Source: Flavobacteriaceae bacterium GF1
GTDB taxonomy: Bacteria; Bacteroidota; Bacteroidia; Flavobacteriales; Flavobacteriaceae
Assembly: GCA_009797885.1 (NCBI GenBank)
Contig: WNKP01000008.1
Coordinates: forward strand, 62,001-126,000
Length of the DNA stretch: 64,000 bases
Reading direction: 5' to 3'
Positions 1-7,270 of this stretch are shown here, piece after piece (positions within the stretch are counted from its first letter, which is position 1; the number at the start of each line of letters is the position of its first letter). Below the pieces are notes generated by a model that saw only the letters and a list, made by a program, of their open reading frames with translations, was not told the origin of the DNA and ran no database searches. The position numbers and the translations under genes were made by a program.

Positions 1-40
1 GGCCACTGAACAACAAGATTGCCACAACCTTTCTCAGCAC
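1..40 (-). CDS. Possible 5' end of a secreted protein, cut by the window edge
   Basis: Reading the minus strand from a GTG at 40 (or the TTG just before it at 43) gives a basic residue pair followed by a hydrophobic stretch (LRKVVAILLFSG), which looks like the start of a signal peptide. It lies about 16 bases after the stop of the nucleotidyltransferase gene in the same direction, so it could be the next gene of the molybdenum operon. Only 13 codons are visible and there is no ATG, so this is a weak call that depends on sequence to the left of the window. Confidence 0.25.
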   Translation of the reverse strand, partial: MLRKVVAILLFSG

Positions 41-56
41 CAAATATGCGTATTTG

Positions 57-665
57 CTATGTTCCATAGGTTTTAAATAGTTTTTTATAGGCGTCCCAAG
101 TATCCATATCCACAAACTTTCCCTTGGATGGAATGGAGGGAACGGAATTTCCATACGATCGGATGATATGTCTTGCCCCAAAATCGTTTTCCAATTTTTC
201 CAATTCAGGAAATAGGATTTGATCAAATATGGCGGGCACTCCAAGTTTTTCGTTATAATCAGTGCAAACCAGGGTATTTTGGGAGCTTTGGAACAACTGT
301 GTCAGGGCCAGCAAGTGATTTCGGTCCAATAGGGGCTGATCCACAAGCATGACCAGTGCGGCCTTAAAGCTGTTGTTTTTCATCAAATGTTCAATTCCTT
401 TTGAAATGGATTTTCCCATGCCATTCTGCCAATCGTCATTTTTAACGATTTCAACATTCTTTTCATCGATGGTATGGCGTATTTCCGAAAAGTGTGCCCC
501 TAAAACCACAAACACGTGGTCGGTCACTTCCAAAGCTTCATCAATCGCGTATTCCAGCAAGGTTTTTCCTTTCCACGGCAGTAATTGCTTGGGTTTTCCC
601 ATACGCGAGGAACCTCCCGCAGCTAGGATCAGGACGGCCAGTTCCCCTCTACGGCTTTTGCTCAT
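57..665 (-). CDS. MocA-like molybdenum cofactor nucleotidyltransferase
   Basis: A 202-residue NTP_transf_3-type nucleotidyltransferase. The N-terminus has the nucleotide-binding loop LILAAGGSSRMGKPKQLL, and a metal-binding LVDQPLL motif lies near residue 108. In the MocA family such proteins add CMP (MobA: GMP) to molybdopterin before insertion into xanthine-oxidase-family enzymes. The start ATG overlaps the xdhC stop by 4 bases (ATGA), so it is translationally coupled. Context beside xdhC and an aldehyde/xanthine-oxidase-type enzyme favours the cytidylyltransferase (MocA) role over MobA, since a separate MobA lies at 4696-5289. The nucleotide specificity itself is inferred from neighbours. 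Confidence 0.85.
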   Translation of the reverse strand: MSKSRRGELAVLILAAGGSSRMGKPKQLLPWKGKTLLEYAIDEALEVTDHVFVVLGAHFSEIRHTIDEKNVEIVKNDDWQNGMGKSISKGIEHLMKNNSFKAALVMLVDQPLLDRNHLLALTQLFQSSQNTLVCTDYNEKLGVPAIFDQILFPELEKLENDFGARHIIRSYGNSVPSIPSKGKFVDMDTWDAYKKLFKTYGT

Positions 666-1672
666 GCGTGTATCCTACCTTTCTTTTCCCGTAATGAAAT
701 AGCCTCCTTTTGGTTGATGACCGCCAATATTTCCGACAGTACGGACAATGCGATTTCCTGAGGGGTCTCCGCTCCCAATTCTAGTCCGGCGGGACCATGG
801 AGGGATTCTATGAATTCCAATGGGGTATCCGGGTTTTGCTCCAAGAGTTCATTGAACAGTTTTTCCCGTCTTCTGGCGGGTCCAAGTATACCAAAATAGG
901 CTGGCTCATGTCCGCAAAGGGCCAATAAAAACTGTAAATCCTTAACATAACTGTGGGTCATGAGCACAATGGCCGTTTGATGATCGGCATTGATGTGAAG
1001 GGTTTCAGCTTCGGCATTCACAAAATTGGTAGATCCAGGGAAATCCATAGCGGTCTTCCCTTCTTTCGGGTGGGCCACAATGGTCACCTCCCACCCCATA
1101 AGTCCTGCCATTGAACATAACTGAACGGCATCGTGTTCCGCCCCAATAATGACCAATCGGAAGCAGGGAGGTAACGTTTGATGAAAACTTTCCAAATCGG
1201 TCGGAATCACATAGCCTTCCCTAAGGGGAAGTACGGTTTCGTTCATTTCAAGGACCGAGCCGTAATTTACGTCTTCCCCAAAGTGCGGATTAAAGTAGCT
1301 CCTCATACCAAAGGCTGTCCTTTGACCAATACTATCCCAAAACCGATTGACCACTTCGGTGGAAGGCCGAAAAGGTTCCAATAAAATGAACAATATCCCT
1401 TCACAACCCAATCGATAACGGCCGTCATAGGTCATGACTTTGGGAACCTGGGTTGTAAAAACGGAGAGTGCCTGCCGGTATACCTCCTTCTCCACACATC
1501 CTCCACTTACGGCACCTACCATCGTCCCGTCTTCCAACAGGAGCATCCGAACCCCGGGTCTTCGATATGAAGAACCTTCCAGGGCTACCACGGTCGCCAA
1601 AACGGCTTTTTGACCATTTTTGTGCGCCGCTTCATAGGAATTGACAATTTTCTTTAGTTCGTGGGTCGTCAT
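662..1672 (-). CDS. XdhC/CoxI family molybdoenzyme maturation factor
   Basis: A 336-residue XdhC-type protein. The N-terminal XdhC/CoxI domain carries the family motif AVSGGCVEKEV near residue 55; a C-terminal Rossmann-like XdhC_C domain begins around residue 175 (VIIGAEHDAVQLC). XdhC proteins bind the molybdenum cofactor, protect it during terminal sulfuration and hand it to xanthine-oxidase-family apoenzymes. The partner here is presumably the large subunit at 7271-9505. The start overlaps the moeA stop by 4 bases and the stop overlaps the MocA-like start by 4 bases, which supports one co-translated maturation block. Confidence 0.9.
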   Translation of the reverse strand: MTTHELKKIVNSYEAAHKNGQKAVLATVVALEGSSYRRPGVRMLLLEDGTMVGAVSGGCVEKEVYRQALSVFTTQVPKVMTYDGRYRLGCEGILFILLEPFRPSTEVVNRFWDSIGQRTAFGMRSYFNPHFGEDVNYGSVLEMNETVLPLREGYVIPTDLESFHQTLPPCFRLVIIGAEHDAVQLCSMAGLMGWEVTIVAHPKEGKTAMDFPGSTNFVNAEAETLHINADHQTAIVLMTHSYVKDLQFLLALCGHEPAYFGILGPARRREKLFNELLEQNPDTPLEFIESLHGPAGLELGAETPQEIALSVLSEILAVINQKEAISLREKKGRIHA

Positions 1673-2862
1673 AGTATTTTTCGTGTGGGGATAAACCCTA
1701 CTTTTTCATTGTTTTCTAGTGTTTGTCCTGGCTTAACCTTGATAAAACCATTGGCCTTTGTAAGGCTGGTCAAGTCACCGGAACCATTGCCGTCAATTAA
1801 TTTTCCCCACATTTTTCCATCCTTTAAATGGGCTTTTGCCCGAACGAACCGCATTAGATCCGTGGTATTTTCAAATGATTCCTCTAAAAATAATTGAATT
1901 TCGGCATTGACCTGTCCCAAACATTTGTTAAGCCATGGTCTAAAATAGATATGAAAATTGGCAAAGGTGGATGTGGGATTTCCGGGAAAACCAAAAATAG
2001 TAGTATTACCAGGGGTATGTTCCCCAAACCAAAACGGCTTTCCAGGTCTTTGGAGTACACGATGAAAATACTTTTGTACCCCAATCCCTTCCAGAACCTC
2101 GGGCAAATAATCGTATTTTCCTTTGGAGACACCGCCACTTACTAACAGGACCTCACTGGTTTCCAAAGCGGACAGCAACGCCTTTTCAATTTTGGCCCTA
2201 TCATCCTTGATATGTATTATTTCCGAGGCAATACCGTTTTCGAAAAGAGCGGCGCGCAGGGTATGTGAATTGGATTGCCTAATTTGATGTGGTTTGGGTA
2301 CCTGGTCCACGGGAACAAGTTCATCTCCTGTGGAAAATAGCGTAATCCTCGGATTCTTTTTTACCAATAGTTCCGCTTTTCCTATGGAGGCCAATACGCC
2401 AATTTCGGCAGCTGTAACCAATGTGCCTTCACTTAAGACCACGGTACCTTGGGCTTCGTCACTCCCCCTATAATGGATATTCTGCCCTTTTGTAACGGGC
2501 TTGACAATTTTGGCAGAGCCGTCACGTATATCCAAATGTTCGTACATGACCACGGTATTGGTGTTTTTGGGGAGTACCGCCCCAGTCATGATTTCGTAAC
2601 AGCCGGAAGCGGATTGCAGTTCCTTTTGGGGGGAGCCCGCAGCGGCAACACCTTCAATGGCAAAGGTATCCAATGGCGTTCCCTGATTAAACCGTATGGC
2701 AATACCATCCTTGGTTGCACGGTCAAAAGGCGGAAAATCCCTATCCGCAACAACGTTTTCGGCCAATATGCGGCCATCGGCTTTTGCCAACGGAACGGTA
2801 ACATTCCCAAAATCACGGGTCTTACTTAAAACGATTTGATATGCCTCCTCAAATGAAATCAT
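1669..2862 (-). CDS. moeA: Molybdopterin molybdotransferase MoeA
   Basis: A 397-residue full-length MoeA, which inserts molybdate into adenylated molybdopterin in the cytoplasm. Recognisable family segments are the N-terminal RDFPPFDRATKDGIA block near residue 41, the FSTGDELV and RQSNS segments of the MoCF-type domain in the middle, VSGGVSKGKYDYLPEVL, and the FGFPGNPTSTF loop near residue 290. A C-terminal beta-barrel domain IV follows. Start and stop both share 4-base overlaps with neighbours (TSUP permease upstream, xdhC downstream). Confidence 0.95.
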   Translation of the reverse strand: MISFEEAYQIVLSKTRDFGNVTVPLAKADGRILAENVVADRDFPPFDRATKDGIAIRFNQGTPLDTFAIEGVAAAGSPQKELQSASGCYEIMTGAVLPKNTNTVVMYEHLDIRDGSAKIVKPVTKGQNIHYRGSDEAQGTVVLSEGTLVTAAEIGVLASIGKAELLVKKNPRITLFSTGDELVPVDQVPKPHQIRQSNSHTLRAALFENGIASEIIHIKDDRAKIEKALLSALETSEVLLVSGGVSKGKYDYLPEVLEGIGVQKYFHRVLQRPGKPFWFGEHTPGNTTIFGFPGNPTSTFANFHIYFRPWLNKCLGQVNAEIQLFLEESFENTTDLMRFVRAKAHLKDGKMWGKLIDGNGSGDLTSLTKANGFIKVKPGQTLENNEKVGFIPTRKIL

Positions 2863-3641
2863 AAAAAAAGATGAATTTGAAGTCCGTTGCCAATCAGCAC
2901 ACGAACACCTACTAAAAAAACCAAAACGGCAGTCAATATCCGAATGCCCTTTGGGGAAATCTTCACCAAGGTCATACGGACCCCTAACTGTCCTCCAATA
3001 AAAACGGCCAGTATAAGACCCAACAATTCCGGCCAGAATACCTCAAAAGTACCACTGGTCACCAAACCTGTAATCCCCGAAATGGAATTCACCAAAATAA
3101 AGAAACTGGCCAAAGCTGCTATGTTCAATGGCCTATTCCATTTCATATAATTCAGGATGGGGGCCAAAAAAATACCCCCTCCAATACCGACAAGGCCCGA
3201 TAATAGACCTACTCCACCCCCAATCCCATAGGAAAACCAATGCGGATACTTTGAAGGTTGGTAATTGGATTGCAGGTTTAATGTCTGAAAAATCAAGGAA
3301 AGCGCAGCCAATATCAATGCAATTCCCAGCAAGATGAAAAAGATATGTTCCTCCAGACGAAATAGTGCACCAATAAATGCCAAGGGAATACTGGTCAGTA
3401 TAAAAGGTAAAAATTTCTTGAACTTTAAGTGGCCTGCCCTGTAAAAAAGAAAACAACTCCCGGAAACCACAATGAGATTACATACCAATGCCGTACTTCG
3501 TATGACAAAAAAGGGGGTAATGGAAAGGGCCAAAATGGCCAAATAGCTGGACCCACCTCCAAAGCCTACGGAAGAATACAGTAGTGCAATACAGAAAAAA
3601 GCAAGTACCAAGAGGATAAATTCGCCCCATTCTAGTGACAT
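2859..3641 (-). CDS. TSUP-family (TauE/SafE) membrane permease
   Basis: A 260-residue integral membrane protein with about eight hydrophobic segments and the two pseudo-symmetric glycine-rich signatures of the TauE/SafE family (SVGFGGGSSYLAIL near residue 25 and GLVGIGGGIFLAPIL near residue 150). Family members export sulfite, sulfoacetate and other organosulfur compounds or anions. Its place inside a molybdenum-cofactor operon (10-base overlap with the MoeB-like gene, 4-base overlap with moeA) suggests a role linked to sulfur or oxyanion handling, for example removing a sulfur by-product or moving the oxidation product. No substrate can be read from the sequence. Confidence 0.85.
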   Translation of the reverse strand: MSLEWGEFILLVLAFFCIALLYSSVGFGGGSSYLAILALSITPFFVIRSTALVCNLIVVSGSCFLFYRAGHLKFKKFLPFILTSIPLAFIGALFRLEEHIFFILLGIALILAALSLIFQTLNLQSNYQPSKYPHWFSYGIGGGVGLLSGLVGIGGGIFLAPILNYMKWNRPLNIAALASFFILVNSISGITGLVTSGTFEVFWPELLGLILAVFIGGQLGVRMTLVKISPKGIRILTAVLVFLVGVRVLIGNGLQIHLFL

Positions 3642-4699
3642 AGCATGGAAATTTGGTTCATTCCTCCTCCAATGCTGTAAATCTTTGCATCGGGATGGGT
3701 TTGGACGAGTTGTTGCGCGGCCTGGGCACTCCGTTTACCGGATTGGCAAACCAGGTATATAGGGGTTTTAAAATCGATTTGATCGAGTGCTTCATCCAAA
3801 CTGGGTAATGGGATGTTTACCGCTCCCTCCCAATGGTTTTCCTCAAATTCCTCCGTTGAGCGAACATCTATAACCTGTTTTGGATGGTCCAGGGCCAAGA
3901 ATGCCGTCGCATCCAGGTTTAGGTCCATGGAACAAGGTGCGTATCCATAGGAGTTGGCCAATTGTTGCATCCTTTTATTCTTTGGATCGGCATTAAATTG
4001 TATCAATCGGTTTTCTTGTGACAATCCATTGTATATCAGTAGTTTTCCAGATAACACCTCTCCCACTCCGGTCAAGACCTTAACCACTTCCAACGCTTGA
4101 AGACTTCCTATAATACCAGGGATTACCCCAAGAACACCATTTTCATCGCAGTTTGGTATTTCTTCCGCCTGGGGCATCTTTGGGAACAAACAGCGATAGG
4201 TAGGACCATCATTATGGTTAAAAACGCTGACCTGTCCTTCAAAATCATGCAATGCGCCATAAACAAAAGGTTTGTTCAAGATAACACAAGCATCGTTTAT
4301 CAGATAACGGGTGGCAAAATTATCAGACGCATCCACGATCACATCGTAATCTTTAATGGTTTCCAAAGCGTTATCCTTGGTGAAGTAAGCCGGGAGTACG
4401 GTAATGGAGGTTTGTGGATTTTGCTTTCTCAACTTCGCTGCCGCCACTTGTACCTTGGATTGGCCCACTTCCGCCTCGGTATACAGCACTTGCCGATGTA
4501 GATTATGAAGTGCGATGGTGTCATTGTCCATAAGGCCCAAAGCGCCAACACCCATGGCGTTCAGGTACTGGGCAACAGGTACACCCAAGCCTCCTAATCC
4601 AATTATTAATACCTGGCTATCAACCAATTTTAATTGGCTATCTAAACCAAAACTTTCAAGATTGATCTGCCTTTGATATTTCGATAAACTTGGAATCAT
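3632..4699 (-). CDS. MoeB/ThiF-type E1-like adenylyltransferase fused to rhodanese
   Basis: A 355-residue protein. An N-terminal ThiF/MoeB Rossmann domain (LIIGLGGLGVPVAQYL, then NLHRQVLY and VDASDNFATRYL) adenylates the C-terminal glycine of a ubiquitin-like sulfur carrier. A C-terminal rhodanese domain has the active-site loop VCQSGKRS with the Cys near residue 318. It should activate and sulfurate the MoaD at 7009-7263. The start is placed at the ATG at 4699, which overlaps the mobA stop as ATGA; a longer reading would begin inside mobA. The first cysteine of the usual CYRC zinc motif is Thr (TYRCLFP) and no C-terminal CxxC pair is seen, so the structural zinc site looks lost. Confidence 0.9.
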   Translation of the reverse strand: MIPSLSKYQRQINLESFGLDSQLKLVDSQVLIIGLGGLGVPVAQYLNAMGVGALGLMDNDTIALHNLHRQVLYTEAEVGQSKVQVAAAKLRKQNPQTSITVLPAYFTKDNALETIKDYDVIVDASDNFATRYLINDACVILNKPFVYGALHDFEGQVSVFNHNDGPTYRCLFPKMPQAEEIPNCDENGVLGVIPGIIGSLQALEVVKVLTGVGEVLSGKLLIYNGLSQENRLIQFNADPKNKRMQQLANSYGYAPCSMDLNLDATAFLALDHPKQVIDVRSTEEFEENHWEGAVNIPLPSLDEALDQIDFKTPIYLVCQSGKRSAQAAQQLVQTHPDAKIYSIGGGMNQISMLCH

Positions 4700-5289
4700 C
4701 CTAACTTTTCCTTTGCCAATTGGTATTCCTCCATGGAGTTGGCATTGAACAAAAAATCTTCTTGGGAAGGTTCCACCAATTGGATATCCGAATGGATCAA
4801 AAACTTTCTTGGGCAAGAGCTTTGTACTGTTTTTAGGTATTCTTTTGCACCAACCAGAGCCTGTGGTTCCCATATCGCTATCAAGGGTTCCGGCAATCCA
4901 GAACCTTTGGCTGAAAAAGCCGTGGCCACCTTGTCCAGGTTTCGACGGGAAACCAGTTCGTACAATCCCTTTTTATCCAAAAGGGGTAAGTCGCAGGCCA
5001 AAACCAACCAGGCTACGTTGGGATGTGCGGAATGTGCACTTAGTATTCCATTAAAAGGACCACGGTACCTGTTTTGATCGGTGATAATTGGAGTATCAGC
5101 AGGGAATGAGTGCCGTTGATCCTGTCTTGCACTGAAATAGACCGTATCACAAAACGCCTCGGCCAGCTCAAAAAGGTATTCCCGTTGGGGTTTTCCATGA
5201 TACGCCAATAGGCCCTTATCATTTCCCATACGGTTACTTTGGCCCCCTGAAAGGATCAAACCATAGAGTTTAGGTGGTTTGTTGTTCAT
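4696..5289 (-). CDS. mobA: Molybdenum cofactor guanylyltransferase MobA
   Basis: A 197-residue nucleotidyltransferase with the MobA signature LILSGGQSNRMGNDKGLL at the N-terminus and the metal-binding ACDLPLL motif near residue 95. MobA transfers GMP to the molybdenum cofactor. The ATG at 5289 is chosen because it has an AAGGA ribosome-binding site about 6 bases upstream and directly precedes the conserved core; a start 14 codons earlier would add unrelated residues. A second member of the superfamily (57-665) is probably the CMP-specific enzyme. The gap to moaA is 83 bases. Confidence 0.88.
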   Translation of the reverse strand: MNNKPPKLYGLILSGGQSNRMGNDKGLLAYHGKPQREYLFELAEAFCDTVYFSARQDQRHSFPADTPIITDQNRYRGPFNGILSAHSAHPNVAWLVLACDLPLLDKKGLYELVSRRNLDKVATAFSAKGSGLPEPLIAIWEPQALVGAKEYLKTVQSSCPRKFLIHSDIQLVEPSQEDFLFNANSMEEYQLAKEKLG

Positions 5290-5372
5290 TGTAGTCCTTA
5301 ATATTTCTATGTTGCACCCGTGGTATCCCATATTAGGAAACCCATCGGTTATTGCTATTTGTATTTGAAGAG

Positions 5373-6359
5373 CTACCCTCCTATCGAGGTCATGCTATTG
5401 TCAAAAACCGACGCTTGATGTTCTTTTTGCGCATCAAATCCCGTTTTGGCCCTTGTTCCTATGGCGCCCAAAATGGCCTCCCTGATCATTTCCTCAGAAT
5501 TTTCGCCCCTAACCAAATCCCTGACATTGGTTTTTGGTTTTCCATAAAGGCAGGTAATCACATCCCCCTTTGCCGTGACCCGCAATCGATTGCAGCTTCC
5601 ACAAAATGTTCTACTGAAGGATGGGATGATTCCAAATGTACCCTTATGTCCTTCAATTTTATAGTTGATGGAGGTTGACGTTTTGGGGGAATCCAGTTTT
5701 TGGTACTGTGGATAATGCCCTGCTATATAGTCCAAAATGGTTTTATAATCCCATTTAATGCTCCCAAACGAACGGGAACCGCCATTAAAGGGCATTTCCT
5801 CCAAAAACCGAACCGATACCGGATAGTTCTTCATGGCTTCCAAAATGGGTAGGATGTCCTGTTCATTCTGCCCATCCAGCACAATGAAATTGATACGTAC
5901 ATTGAAATCTTCCTCAATCAACCGAATCAAGTTTTCCATGACCACCTCATAATTGTCCCTTCGGGTTATCCGCCGAAACGTCTCTTTATCGATGGCATCC
6001 AAGCTCACGTTGACATTTTGAACCCCCAAGGCCTTAAGCTCAGCAATATGGGAACCTATTAATGTGGCGTTGGTCGTTACGGAGATATCCTTCAAGCCCT
6101 CAAGTGGTGCCAGAAAACGCAGTAGTTCCATTAAATCCTTGCGCACAAAGGGCTCACCCCCGGTCAAGCGAATTTTATCGATTCCCATATCAATCAAGAG
6201 CTGGGCAACGAACTTCAATTCGTCCGTGGTCAATAGCTGTTCCCTTTTGGCAAAGTTTATTCCCTCTGCGGGCATGCAATAGTTGCAACGGAGATTGCAA
6301 CGATCGGTTACCGCCAATCGCAGATAATTGATTTGTCTTCCATGGTTGTCAATCAGCAT
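5373..6359 (-). CDS. moaA: GTP 3',8-cyclase MoaA
   Basis: A 328-residue radical-SAM enzyme that converts GTP to 3',8-cyclo-GTP, the first step of molybdopterin synthesis. The SAM cluster motif CNLRCNYC uses Cys 21, 25 and 28. The C-terminal cluster is marked by FCGSCNRLR and a third Cys in DVITC. The protein ends in SIGG; the conserved terminal Gly-Gly tail is a hallmark of functional MoaA. MoaC, which acts with MoaA, is not found in this window, nor is MoaE. Confidence 0.96.
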   Translation of the reverse strand: MLIDNHGRQINYLRLAVTDRCNLRCNYCMPAEGINFAKREQLLTTDELKFVAQLLIDMGIDKIRLTGGEPFVRKDLMELLRFLAPLEGLKDISVTTNATLIGSHIAELKALGVQNVNVSLDAIDKETFRRITRRDNYEVVMENLIRLIEEDFNVRINFIVLDGQNEQDILPILEAMKNYPVSVRFLEEMPFNGGSRSFGSIKWDYKTILDYIAGHYPQYQKLDSPKTSTSINYKIEGHKGTFGIIPSFSRTFCGSCNRLRVTAKGDVITCLYGKPKTNVRDLVRGENSEEMIREAILGAIGTRAKTGFDAQKEHQASVFDNSMTSIGG

Positions 6360-6368
6360 AACCCTAAA

Positions 6369-7004
6369 TTAAAAACGATATTCGACAATTCCATTATCCA
6401 AATCAAAAACTTCGGGATAATGTTCACGTAAATTCTGAATCATAAAGTCCAAGGGGACATCTTCAAAATGCCCATAATCCTCTAAATATTCCATGAATTT
6501 CTCCCCCTCTTCATTGTATTCCTGAAATATGGAATCCGTTGTGCCATCAAACTCCAGTGGTTTTACATTGCACTTTTTGCAGAGAGCCTTGTTAAAAGCC
6601 GGCGTGGCTTTTACCCACTGATTGTCCAGGAAAACGTCCACCATACCATGCGGTGTCAAAATATTGGTGCCAAAACGCTCCGTTAAACGTTCCACGGCAA
6701 TATGATTGGTCACTTTGGCAAAATGCAAACGTGCGGGGATTCCCAATCCCCGTAGACATGCCGTTAAAAGGACCGCTTTCTCCACACAATGTCCTTCCGA
6801 TTTTTTGGCAATGGTGCTGGCACGATAATTCTCGGGATTCAAACTGATTTGATAGGGATTGTAGCGCCATCCGTCCCGTATGACCAAATACATACCCTTT
6901 GCCTTTTCAATGGGGGACATTTCCTCCGATGTAAAAGGCGAAATCAGGTCCTGAATGGCCGCTGCACCATAGTCCAAATATGTGGTTGCTTTTATATACT
7001 CCAT
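6369..7004 (-). CDS. Transglutaminase-like cysteine protease-fold protein
   Basis: A 211-residue transglutaminase-core protein with no signal peptide. The likely catalytic Cys lies in SEGHCVEKAVLL, and the His and Asp in the later block TPHGMVDVFLDNQWVKATP. These positions match the Cys-His-Asp triad of the superfamily, whose members act as peptidases, amidases or acyl transferases. The ATG at 7004 is preferred over a GTG at 7019 that would overlap moaD. It sits between moaD and moaA in a molybdenum operon, 4 bases after the moaD stop and 9 bases before moaA. A target in this pathway is not established. One guess is processing of a MoaD-like C-terminus or an unrelated stowaway function. Confidence 0.8.
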   Translation of the reverse strand: MEYIKATTYLDYGAAAIQDLISPFTSEEMSPIEKAKGMYLVIRDGWRYNPYQISLNPENYRASTIAKKSEGHCVEKAVLLTACLRGLGIPARLHFAKVTNHIAVERLTERFGTNILTPHGMVDVFLDNQWVKATPAFNKALCKKCNVKPLEFDGTTDSIFQEYNEEGEKFMEYLEDYGHFEDVPLDFMIQNLREHYPEVFDLDNGIVEYRF

Positions 7005-7008
7005 AACC

Positions 7009-7263
7009 TTACCCACCACTCACAGGAGGAATTAATGCGATTTCGTCATAGGAATTCACTTCGGTCTTATCATCTGCATATGAATTATTGACCGCGATGG
7101 CCAAAGATGATAATTTATTGAGTTCGGGATAAGCCTTCCCTAGAAATTGCCGTAGTTCCCCTACGTTCTTGGGCAATTTCCTCCCATTGATATGTGTACT
7201 TGGTATAGAAAGCGAAGGGCTACCAATGATATCCTTGGTAACCCCAAATAATAAAATAGTCAT
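7009..7263 (-). CDS. moaD: MoaD/ThiS-family sulfur carrier protein
   Basis: An 84-residue beta-grasp protein ending in PPVSGG. The terminal Gly-Gly is the site that is adenylated and converted to thiocarboxylate for dithiolene formation in molybdopterin synthase. The VNNSYADDKTEVNSYDEIALIPPVSGG tail region matches the family pattern in which a DEIA(L/F) block precedes the di-glycine. The activating enzyme would be the MoeB-rhodanese fusion at 3632-4699. The partner MoaE is not seen nearby. It follows the large oxidoreductase subunit by 7 bases. Confidence 0.88.
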   Translation of the reverse strand: MTILLFGVTKDIIGSPSLSIPSTHINGRKLPKNVGELRQFLGKAYPELNKLSSLAIAVNNSYADDKTEVNSYDEIALIPPVSGG

Positions 7264-7270
7264 ATATGAT

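Noticed and set aside
4700-4873. Upstream extension of the MoeB-rhodanese gene
   Set aside because: It lies inside mobA; the ATGA overlap at 4696-4699 gives the proper start just before the conserved N-terminus.
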